Source: an uncultured Ruminococcus sp. (lineage in GTDB: Bacteria > Bacillota > Clostridia > Oscillospirales > Acutalibacteraceae). Taken from it: DNA of 15,320 nt. The notes beneath the pieces were generated by a model. The model did no database searches, was not told the origin of the DNA, and worked only from the letters and a program-made list of their open reading frames with translations. Of the stretch, positions 1 through 6,607 are shown piece after piece. Made by a program: the position numbers and the translations under genes. The DNA is taken from contig CACXGJ010000053.1 in NCBI GenBank assembly GCA_902767125.1, positions 1-15,320 on the forward strand, in the 5' to 3' direction. Position 1 is the first letter of the stretch. Each line of letters begins with the position of its first letter.

Positions 1-1
1 A

Positions 2-3000
2 AATCAGGATTTCAGAATAGCACAGGATACAGAATTGGCTGTAATGAAATATCGTATCATGTCAGATATAATAGAGGAAAAATATAAAGAAAATACAGAT
101 GCCTTCTGTTTTTTGAGTGCAATGTTTTCCAGTGCAAAGGACGATAAAAATCTTGAAAAAACTCTTTTGGATATATATAAAAAAAGTAACTCTCATGCAG
201 ATGTAAACAAATGGCTTGATGATTCGGCAAAACTTTATGATCCAAGTATAGATCTTGAAGACAGTAAATTTGCGGATATAGCATATAATATCCTTGAATC
301 GTCAATAAAGTATTTTGACATGATGCTTGAGTCAGCAGATATCATAATATCCCAAAATGAAGCATTCCGCAGAAACAAGAATAACGCCGAAGAAAGGTAT
401 GACTATTTGTCAGAATTTGTCGCAAAGCTGTCACGGCTTGCAGGAGAAAGAGACTGGGATAAAATATCAGAGCATATAATATCTTTTCAACCAAAAGGAT
501 ATAACTCTCCAAGGAAAAACAAAAAGTATCCTGTAACGTCAAATGAGCTTCGGACAGTTAAGATAAGCTTTACAAATATAGATAACGAGATAGAAAGTAA
601 ACTTATACCGATTTTCGGCATAACAAAAGAGATATATAAAAATGACACCGAAAAAGCATATCCTGCTGTATGTTGTATGTGTGATATTATAAAAGAGTTC
701 TCGGAGAAGTTTTTTGAAAAGAAAAAAGAAAAGGGCGTACTTGATTTTTCTGATCTTGAGCATCTTACGTATAAATTACTCAAGGATGAAAACTCTGACC
801 AAAAGAGTGAATTGGCAAAAACTATTTGTGAAAGATATGATGCTGTCATGATAGATGAATTTCAGGATACAAATGAGATACAAGATAAAATTTTCAGGTA
901 TGTTTCGAGAGATGAAAAAAATATGTTTGTTGTCGGAGATGTCAAGCAAAGTATATATCGTTTCAGAGAAGCAATGCCTGAAATATTCAAGGAAAGACGA
1001 AACAGATCGGTGATGTATGACAAGGAAATCCCTGAATTTCCGGCGTGTATAATTTTGGACAAAAATTTCAGAAGCAGGGAAAATATAATCAACAGTGTAA
1101 ATTATGTATTCAGTACAATAATGTCTGAATATGTCGGTGAGATAGAGTATAATGATAATGAAAGACTGACAACAGGAGCAGTTTATCCTCCAAGTGATAG
1201 TTCTGAAATGGAAATTCATGTTTTGGATGCCTGCAACGTAGATGATGACAGTAGCGAATATGAAAGAGAGGCTTGTTATATAGCCAAAATCATTAGAAAT
1301 ATGATATCTGAAGGTATGCAGATAAGTGAAAACGGTAAAATGCGTAATGTAAGATACGGAGATTTTTGTATACTGATGAGAAATCTGAAGAAACATTCTC
1401 AGGAATATTCGGATACAATGAATAATGCAGGAGTGCCGACTTATGTAGATCAGTCATACAGTCTTTTTGACTGCTATGAGGTAAATATAATACTGTCGTT
1501 TTTGAAGGCGGTGGATAACAGGCTGTTGGATATACCGTTGCTTGCGGTCATGATAAGTCCTGTTTTCGGCTTTACACCTGATGAACTTGCATATCTGAAA
1601 GTGAATTTCAAGCCTAAACATATATACTCAAAAATATATTTGTGTTCGGGAATTGATGGTAATAAAGAAGGAACAGAGGATCATCTGGAAGATAAGTGTG
1701 AGAGTTTTATAAAGTTCATGGATAAGTTCAGAAAATTGTCTGTAACTTTGAGTATAAGTGAACTCGTTGAGAGTTTTTTTGAGCATACAGGATATATTTC
1801 AATAGTAAGTGCTATGTCTAATGGTGAAGTAAGGGTAAAAAATATCCGTAAACTCATGAGTTTCATAAGAGATTATGAAAACGGTTCAAAAGGAAGTCTG
1901 CCTGATTTTGTAAGGCATATTTCTTATCTTGAAGAAAATGAAACGGATATAACGATAAACGATACGGAGCCTGAAAATGCAGTGAGGATAATGACCATAC
2001 ATCATTCAAAGGGACTTGAATTTCCGATATGTATAATGGCAGGAATGAATATGAAAGGGAACGATACACCGCCGGAAGTTTATTGTCATAAGAAGTTGGG
2101 CTTCGGAATAAAAATGGTAGAGCCGAAAACAATGTTCAAATATAACACATTGCAAAGAAATATAATAAGGCAGTCTGTTGAGCGAGAAGAATTGAGTGAA
2201 ACAATGAGAATATTGTATGTGGCAATGACACGTGCAAGAGAAAAGCTAATTTCTGTCATAACTTTTAACTCAAAGAAGAAAAATGGTTTAAGTGAAAAAC
2301 TGAACGAAATAGCCTCTTTGGTAAAAGTCAATAATAACCGGATAGATGAGCATTGTGTTGAAAGTGCCGATAAATTAGGTAATTGGATATTGATGTGTGC
2401 TATGGCACATCCGATGATGTCGGAATTGAGGGAAGATGCAGGTGCTGAAGATATTGAAATCATAAAAACAGATTCCGTGTGGAGATATGTTCGAGGAAAA
2501 TGTGTTGATGGTATGGATAAAGATGAAAATACAGAAGCAGAAAAAGTAGGATATGACAACGGATTTCTTGAATTTCTCAAAGGAAGATTTGCACAGAAGT
2601 ATAAATATGAGTCGAGGACAGAAATACCATCAAAGGTTTCAGCATCGGCACTTGTACACAGTAATGAAGATAATTTTGATATAATACTGTCAAGACCGTT
2701 GTTTACACAGGATGATAATATGACAGGAGCTGAAAAGGGTACAGCAATGCACAGATTTTTACAGTATGCAGATTTTGGTGAACTCATTGAAAATCCCGAA
2801 CAGGAAAAAGTGCGTTTGTTGAATGCAGGAAAAATATCAAAGGATGAATTTGACTGCATAAGCAGGGAGGATATAATAAAATTCACCGAGAGTAGCACTT
2901 ATGATTATATTGTGAATGCAGAAAGAGCGGAAAGAGAATATCGTTTTACGGTAAATATATCAGCAGATGAGATTGGGGAGAAATATTCCGGAAATAGAGA

Positions 3001-3223
3001 TGATGTTATACTTCAGGGAGCAATGGATTGCATTGTGATAAACAGGAGCGGGATTATCATAATAGACTATAAGACTGATAGGGTAAAATATTTGTCCCAA
3101 TTGAAAGTAAGATACAAAAAGCAGCTTGAATTATATAAAAATGCGGCAGAGCAGATATTCAAAATACCTGTTTTGAAGTGTTTGATATATTCTACAAAGC
3201 TTGGAGGAGAAATAGAAGTGTAA
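2..3223 (+). CDS. addA: ATP-dependent helicase/nuclease subunit A (AddA), 5'-truncated by window edge
   Basis: AddA is the UvrD-like helicase plus nuclease subunit of AddAB, which resects double-strand breaks for RecA loading. The reading frame is open to the left edge: codons before the first possible start (TTG at 35) encode NQDFRIAQDTE, which matches the FRIAD-TE segment found roughly 115 residues into family members. The Walker A region is therefore outside the window and the TTG is not the true start. About 1,073 codons are visible, consistent with a full protein near 1,190 residues. SF1 helicase motifs occur in order: IDEFQDT (851-871, Walker B), VGDVKQSIYRFR, LDKNFRSREN, MTIHHSKGLEFP and YVAMTRARE. 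The C-terminal RecB-type nuclease domain shows GTAMHRFLQ, then GAMD and DYKTD (Asp codon at 3065). The partner addB would be expected just upstream. No terminator is visible before mntP, 60 bases downstream. Identification is secure. Confidence 0.96.
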   Translation, partial: NQDFRIAQDTELAVMKYRIMSDIIEEKYKENTDAFCFLSAMFSSAKDDKNLEKTLLDIYKKSNSHADVNKWLDDSAKLYDPSIDLEDSKFADIAYNILESSIKYFDMMLESADIIISQNEAFRRNKNNAEERYDYLSEFVAKLSRLAGERDWDKISEHIISFQPKGYNSPRKNKKYPVTSNELRTVKISFTNIDNEIESKLIPIFGITKEIYKNDTEKAYPAVCCMCDIIKEFSEKFFEKKKEKGVLDFSDLEHLTYKLLKDENSDQKSELAKTICERYDAVMIDEFQDTNEIQDKIFRYVSRDEKNMFVVGDVKQSIYRFREAMPEIFKERRNRSVMYDKEIPEFPACIILDKNFRSRENIINSVNYVFSTIMSEYVGEIEYNDNERLTTGAVYPPSDSSEMEIHVLDACNVDDDSSEYEREACYIAKIIRNMISEGMQISENGKMRNVRYGDFCILMRNLKKHSQEYSDTMNNAGVPTYVDQSYSLFDCYEVNIILSFLKAVDNRLLDIPLLAVMISPVFGFTPDELAYLKVNFKPKHIYSKIYLCSGIDGNKEGTEDHLEDKCESFIKFMDKFRKLSVTLSISELVESFFEHTGYISIVSAMSNGEVRVKNIRKLMSFIRDYENGSKGSLPDFVRHISYLEENETDITINDTEPENAVRIMTIHHSKGLEFPICIMAGMNMKGNDTPPEVYCHKKLGFGIKMVEPKTMFKYNTLQRNIIRQSVEREELSETMRILYVAMTRAREKLISVITFNSKKKNGLSEKLNEIASLVKVNNNRIDEHCVESADKLGNWILMCAMAHPMMSELREDAGAEDIEIIKTDSVWRYVRGKCVDGMDKDENTEAEKVGYDNGFLEFLKGRFAQKYKYESRTEIPSKVSASALVHSNEDNFDIILSRPLFTQDDNMTGAEKGTAMHRFLQYADFGELIENPEQEKVRLLNAGKISKDEFDCISREDIIKFTESSTYDYIVNAERAEREYRFTVNISADEIGEKYSGNRDDVILQGAMDCIVINRSGIIIIDYKTDRVKYLSQLKVRYKKQLELYKNAAEQIFKIPVLKCLIYSTKLGGEIEV

Positions 3224-3283
3224 TAAACATAAAAACTTGTCATCACTCATATCTATGTATAAAAAATCAGGAGTGAATGGCAA

Positions 3284-3829
3284 ATGGACTATGTTTCGGC
3301 AGCGATAATAGGAATAGCACTGGCAATGGATGCAATGGCAGTATCAATAACCTGTGGAATGAACGGAAAGAATAAAGGTTCGGCATTCCTAACAGCATTT
3401 TTATTCGGAGTTTTTCAGGCATTGATGCCTGTATTGGGATGGAGTATAGGCAAAGTAGGAAGTAATATAATATCATCATTTGATAATATAACAGCCTTTG
3501 CGATACTGTTTTTTTTAGGAGTCAAAATGATCATTGATTCCAGAAAGCAGGATTATTCCATTGAATTTGGTGTTAAAAATCTCATTATCCTTGCAGCAGC
3601 TACAAGTATAGATGCACTTGTTTCAGGAATAACACTTCCTACATCAGTCGGAGCAAATACACCGTTGTATATGCTTGAAGCGGTAGTTATAATAGGAATG
3701 ATAACATTTATGCTGTCATTATCGGGATATTTCATTGGTAGCAGGTTCAAAAGAGCAAGACCTGTATATGCTGGGTTTACAGGTGGGATAATACTTATGC
3801 TGATAGGAATAAAAACTCTTTTTTTCTGA
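3284..3829 (+). CDS. mntP: Manganese efflux pump MntP
   Basis: The 181-residue protein is almost entirely hydrophobic and fits six membrane helices, the usual size and topology of MntP (YebN), which exports Mn2+ across the cytoplasmic membrane. The family signatures are present in both halves of the internally repeated fold: ALAMDAMAVS with Asp16 in helix 1 and TSIDALVSG with Asp110 later; these conserved Asp residues line the transport path. The hydrophilic loop with charged residues (DSRKQDYS) sits near the middle, as in the family. The ATG is preceded by AGGAG at 3269-3273. The 60-base gap after addA is too short for the yybP-ykoY manganese riboswitch that controls mntP in some bacteria, and I see no such element. 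It is not an obvious functional partner of addA or yunB. Confidence in the family is high. Confidence 0.94.
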   Translation: MDYVSAAIIGIALAMDAMAVSITCGMNGKNKGSAFLTAFLFGVFQALMPVLGWSIGKVGSNIISSFDNITAFAILFFLGVKMIIDSRKQDYSIEFGVKNLIILAAATSIDALVSGITLPTSVGANTPLYMLEAVVIIGMITFMLSLSGYFIGSRFKRARPVYAGFTGGIILMLIGIKTLFF

Positions 3830-3845
3830 AATGATTGACCAAATG

Positions 3846-3881
3846 AAACATCTCCGTATATTATGTGTACGGAGGTGTTTT
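3846..3881 (+). promoter_or_regulatory. Stem-loop between mntP and yunB that contains the yunB Shine-Dalgarno
   Basis: AAACATCTCCGTA (3846-3858) pairs with TACGGAGGTGTTT (3868-3880) over 13 positions with a single U-G wobble and a 9-base loop. Four Ts (3878-3881) follow or overlap the 3' arm, so it could act as a weak intrinsic terminator for mntP. The 3' arm contains GGAGGTG (3871-3877), the only good ribosome-binding site for yunB, so read-through transcripts from mntP would have the yunB site masked. The pairing is directly visible; the regulatory meaning is inferred. Confidence 0.6.
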
Positions 3882-3887
3882 AATGTT

Positions 3888-4517
3888 ATGACTGTAAGGA
3901 GAAAAAGAAGAAAAAGTAAACTTCATCGGGCAATTTTAATTGTTTTAATGCTTCTCATACTTTTCGTGGTATTATTGGAATGGCGTATAAAACCTTTTGT
4001 CAGCGGATTTGCAGAGGTAAGTGCAAGATCAATGGCAGTTGAAGCTGTAAATAAAAGTATAATGGAAATTCTTGATGAGACGGATATAAGCTGTGAAGAC
4101 CTTGAAACGATAACATATTCAAATACAAACAGAATAACATCAATCAATTCAAATACTATAACGGCTAACAAATTGAAAAGTAAAATAACATTAAGAGTAC
4201 AAAAAAATTTAAGTAATATAAATAACAGAAAAATAAATATCCCGATAGGCAGTATAATAGGCGGAGAACTAATACATGGAAAGGGCTTTTCAATTCCATT
4301 GAATATCTCCGTTTCAGGTAATATAAACAGTGATTTTGTCAGTGAATTTGAACAGGGAGGCATAAATCAAACAGTACATAAATTATCGGTAAAAGTATCT
4401 GTTGATCTGACAGTAAGGCTTCCGACAGGAGTTTCAAAAACAAATGTTGAAACAAGTGTAATGATAGGTGAAACGGTAATTGTGGGAGAAGTTCCGTCAG
4501 GAATGTTGTTGAGATAA
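3888..4517 (+). CDS. yunB: Sporulation protein YunB
   Basis: This 209-residue protein has a short, very basic N-terminus (RRKRRKSK), one membrane helix at about residues 15-32, and an extracytoplasmic domain. It resembles YunB, a mother-cell sporulation protein controlled by sigma-E in Bacillus and required for efficient spore formation; its biochemical role is unknown. Family-like features are the IKPF segment directly after the helix, a conserved AVEAVNKSI helix, and late strands with IPIGS, GINQTVHKL and a near-terminal VGEVP. The frame opens at an ATG at 3831, but that start would place the stem-loop and the GGAGGTG site inside the coding region and add a non-conserved peptide. The ATG at 3888, ten bases after GGAGGTG, gives the family-like N-terminus, so I use it. 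I see no confident sigma-E promoter in front. Identification is likely but rests on overall resemblance rather than catalytic motifs. Confidence 0.83.
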   Translation: MTVRRKRRKSKLHRAILIVLMLLILFVVLLEWRIKPFVSGFAEVSARSMAVEAVNKSIMEILDETDISCEDLETITYSNTNRITSINSNTITANKLKSKITLRVQKNLSNINNRKINIPIGSIIGGELIHGKGFSIPLNISVSGNINSDFVSEFEQGGINQTVHKLSVKVSVDLTVRLPTGVSKTNVETSVMIGETVIVGEVPSGMLLR

Positions 4518-4528
4518 AAAAGTTTCGG

Positions 4529-4557
4529 TTGAATATGATCAAAAAATATGTTATGAT
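4529..4557 (+). promoter_or_regulatory. Sigma-A-type promoter for miaB-ricA-mutS-mutL
   Basis: TTGAAT (4529-4534) and TATGAT (4552-4557) are separated by exactly 17 bases, close to the TTGACA-17-TATAAT consensus. It lies in the 70-base gap between the yunB stop and the miaB start and would initiate near 4563-4565, giving a leader of roughly 25 bases. Confidence 0.65.
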
Positions 4558-4574
4558 TATGTAAAAAGGAAAAC

Positions 4575-4580
4575 GGGGGA
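4575..4580 (+). promoter_or_regulatory. Ribosome-binding site that selects the TTG start of miaB
   Basis: GGGGGA lies seven bases before the TTG at 4588. An ATG at 4581 touches the site directly, is in another frame, and closes after nine codons, so it is a decoy rather than the start. Confidence 0.6.
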
Positions 4581-4587
4581 ATGTTTT

Positions 4588-5991
4588 TTGCCGAATATAA
4601 GTACAATTGATGAACTGAAAAAACAGGAAGAATATACAGATATGCTGAAGGATATACTTTTTATGAGGTATGATAACAATCAGCCAAAAGCCCATGTCAG
4701 AACATACGGATGTCAGCAGAATGTTGCAGACAGTGAAAAAATAAAAGGTATGCTTGAAAAGATGGGCTGTGAGTTGACCGAAAATACAGAAGATGCTGAT
4801 ATCATCATATTCAATACCTGTGCGGTGCGTGAACATGCCGAAGACAGAGTATTTGGAAATGTAGGAGAATTGAAGGCACTGAAAAGAAGAAAACCGTCTC
4901 TTTTGATAGGCTTGTGCGGATGCATGATGGAACAAAAGCATATATCCGAAAGGATATATAAGAGCTTTCCGTATGTCGGAATGGTTTTTGGAACTCATGT
5001 GATACACAAATTTCCTGAAATGCTCTATAATGCGGTAACGACAGGAAAAAGGTTTGTTGAAAGAGGAACAGATGATGGTAAGATATATGAGGGAATACCT
5101 GTACATCGTGACGGCAGTTTCAAAGGTTGGTTGTCGATAATGTATGGCTGTGATAATTTCTGCACATATTGTATAGTACCTTATGTCAGGGGACGTGAAA
5201 GAAGCCGTCAGTCGAAGACAGTGCTTGAAGAAGCGAAGGCAATGGTAAAATCCGGCTTCAAAGAGATAACTCTTTTGGGACAGAATGTCAATTCCTATGG
5301 CAAAGGACTTGAAGAAAAGACAAGTTTTCCGAAGTTGCTAAAAAATGTGAGTGAGATTGAGGGAGATTTCTGGATAAGATTTATGACATCGCATCCGAAA
5401 GATGCGTCAAAGGAATTGATTGATGTAATAGCAGACAGCGAAAAAATATGTAATCATATACATTTGCCGTTCCAGTCGGGAAGTGACGGGATATTGAAAC
5501 GAATGAACCGTCATTATGACAAAGAAAAGTATATGGAAATCGTTAACTATGCTAAAAGTAAGATACCTGATCTTGCATTGACAAGTGATGTGATAGTAGG
5601 ATTTCCCGGAGAGACCTATGAAGATTTCCAAAAGACACTTGACCTGATAAGAGAAGTTGAATTTACATCGCTGTTCACGTTCATATATTCACCAAGAGTG
5701 GGTACACCTGCCGCAAAAATGGATGATCCGATACCATATGAAGAAAAATCGAGATGGTTCAGCGAACTTCTGAAAGTGCAGGAGGAGATAGCTGCAAAGA
5801 GATGTGCGGAGATGAATGGTAAAACATACAGAGTGCTTGTTGAGGAACAGAAAAAAGATGGTATACTTTGTGCAAGAACTCAGAATAATATTATCGTTGA
5901 AGTGCAGGGTTCAGCCGACCTGATAGGAACATTCCAAAATGCCGAGGTAACGGAATCAAGAAATTGGATACTACGTGGAAAACTTGTATGA
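4588..5991 (+). CDS. miaB: tRNA-2-methylthio-N6-dimethylallyladenosine synthase MiaB
   Basis: MiaB is a radical-SAM methylthiotransferase that converts i6A37 to ms2i6A37 in tRNAs reading codons that begin with U. The 467-residue product has the full architecture. The N-terminal UPF0004 domain carries the auxiliary [4Fe-4S] cysteines C42 (TYGCQQN), C78 (NTCAVRE) and C112 (CGCMME). The radical-SAM domain has C188-X3-C192-X2-C195 (YGCDNFCTYC) and VPYVRGRERSR, and a C-terminal TRAM domain begins around residue 400. TYGCQQN distinguishes MiaB from RimO and MtaB. Translation starts at TTG (4588) with a well-spaced GGGGGA. It is the first gene of the predicted operon with ricA, mutS and mutL, the same order as Bacillus ymcB-ymcA-(cotE)-mutS-mutL. 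The stop overlaps an ATG (ATGA at 5988) opening a 13-codon frame. Confidence 0.96.
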   Translation: MPNISTIDELKKQEEYTDMLKDILFMRYDNNQPKAHVRTYGCQQNVADSEKIKGMLEKMGCELTENTEDADIIIFNTCAVREHAEDRVFGNVGELKALKRRKPSLLIGLCGCMMEQKHISERIYKSFPYVGMVFGTHVIHKFPEMLYNAVTTGKRFVERGTDDGKIYEGIPVHRDGSFKGWLSIMYGCDNFCTYCIVPYVRGRERSRQSKTVLEEAKAMVKSGFKEITLLGQNVNSYGKGLEEKTSFPKLLKNVSEIEGDFWIRFMTSHPKDASKELIDVIADSEKICNHIHLPFQSGSDGILKRMNRHYDKEKYMEIVNYAKSKIPDLALTSDVIVGFPGETYEDFQKTLDLIREVEFTSLFTFIYSPRVGTPAAKMDDPIPYEEKSRWFSELLKVQEEIAAKRCAEMNGKTYRVLVEEQKKDGILCARTQNNIIVEVQGSADLIGTFQNAEVTESRNWILRGKLV

Positions 5992-6140
5992 GAAAGATGG
6001 AAGTACTCAAAGCGGTGGATGAAGTTTAATATAAAAAATACAATATATGAACACGTAAGTACAAGATTTGTGGTGTGTGAAGAATTTGGATCATTTTAAG
6101 TCTAAAAAAGAATTAAAGCTATATAAAGGAGATATTTAAA

Positions 6141-6572
6141 ATGGAGAACAAGAATATCAATGAAATGGATATTATAGAACTTACAAGGGAGCTTGGAAAG
6201 AAATTGCAGAAAGAGAATTTTTATTTGAAATTCCAACTTGCAAAGCAGGCTGCAGATGAAGATAAGGATCTTCAAAAGATGATAGACGAATTCGGTTTGA
6301 AGCGAGAAGAAATAAGTGAGGAAACCTCAAAGAGTGAAAGTGAGCAAGATCCCGAAAAGATACAAAGTCTTAATAGGGAAATGCGTAAAGTATATGCAAG
6401 GATAATGACGAATGAAAGAATGATAAATTATAACGATACGAAGGATGAATTTGATGCAATGATGCAGCGTATCACAACTATAATACAGAAATCTTCGGAG
6501 GGTGAAGATCCCGAAACGGCTGATTATGTTGCATGTACGGGAAGTTGTGCGACCTGCGGGGGCTGTAACTGA
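6141..6572 (+). CDS. ricA: YlbF/YmcA-family protein, RicA-like, with C-terminal cysteine cluster
   Basis: The 143-residue protein is a mostly helical, charged YlbF/YmcA-family member. Its position between miaB and mutS, and its length, match RicA (YmcA). In Bacillus RicA forms the FeS-containing Ric (Y) complex with RicF (YlbF) and RicT (YaaT), which acts with RNase Y in mRNA maturation and affects sporulation, competence and biofilm formation. Visible features are the N-terminal helix (ELTRELGKKLQ), a central acidic stretch at about residues 55-72 (REEISEETSKSESEQD), and a C-terminal helix. The tail ends with C132-X3-C136-X2-C139-X2-C142 in a Gly/Thr-rich context, which suggests metal or Fe-S binding. 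The ATG at 6141 follows AAGGAGAT. RicF is a paralogue, so the RicA label depends on synteny. The gap before it (149 bases) holds no convincing promoter, so it is probably transcribed from the miaB promoter. Confidence 0.82.
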   Translation: MENKNINEMDIIELTRELGKKLQKENFYLKFQLAKQAADEDKDLQKMIDEFGLKREEISEETSKSESEQDPEKIQSLNREMRKVYARIMTNERMINYNDTKDEFDAMMQRITTIIQKSSEGEDPETADYVACTGSCATCGGCN

Positions 6573-6607
6573 ATTAGCAATGAAAAAAGCGGAGGAGTAA
6601 AGGAATC

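Noticed and set aside
776..1396. 206-codon minus-strand frame opposite addA
   Set aside because: Its composition is rich in Ile, Tyr, Phe and His as expected from the complement of AT-rich coding sequence, and it covers conserved helicase motifs on the + strand.
2086..2898. 270-codon open frame on the minus strand inside addA
   Set aside because: It lies entirely opposite addA, has low-complexity Ser/Leu/Phe composition typical of an antisense shadow, and shows no family motif or ribosome-binding site.
3237..3263. Promoter TTGTCA-15-TATAAA for mntP
   Set aside because: The 15-base spacing is too short for a confident sigma-A promoter, and transcription would begin at the ribosome-binding site.
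3224..3283. Manganese (yybP-ykoY) riboswitch upstream of mntP
   Set aside because: The gap is only 60 bases and the expected conserved internal-loop sequences are not seen.
3831..3887. Upstream N-terminal extension of yunB from the ATG at 3831
   Set aside because: It has no ribosome-binding site of its own, runs through a hairpin, and encodes a peptide unlike YunB N-termini; the ATG at 3888 is better.
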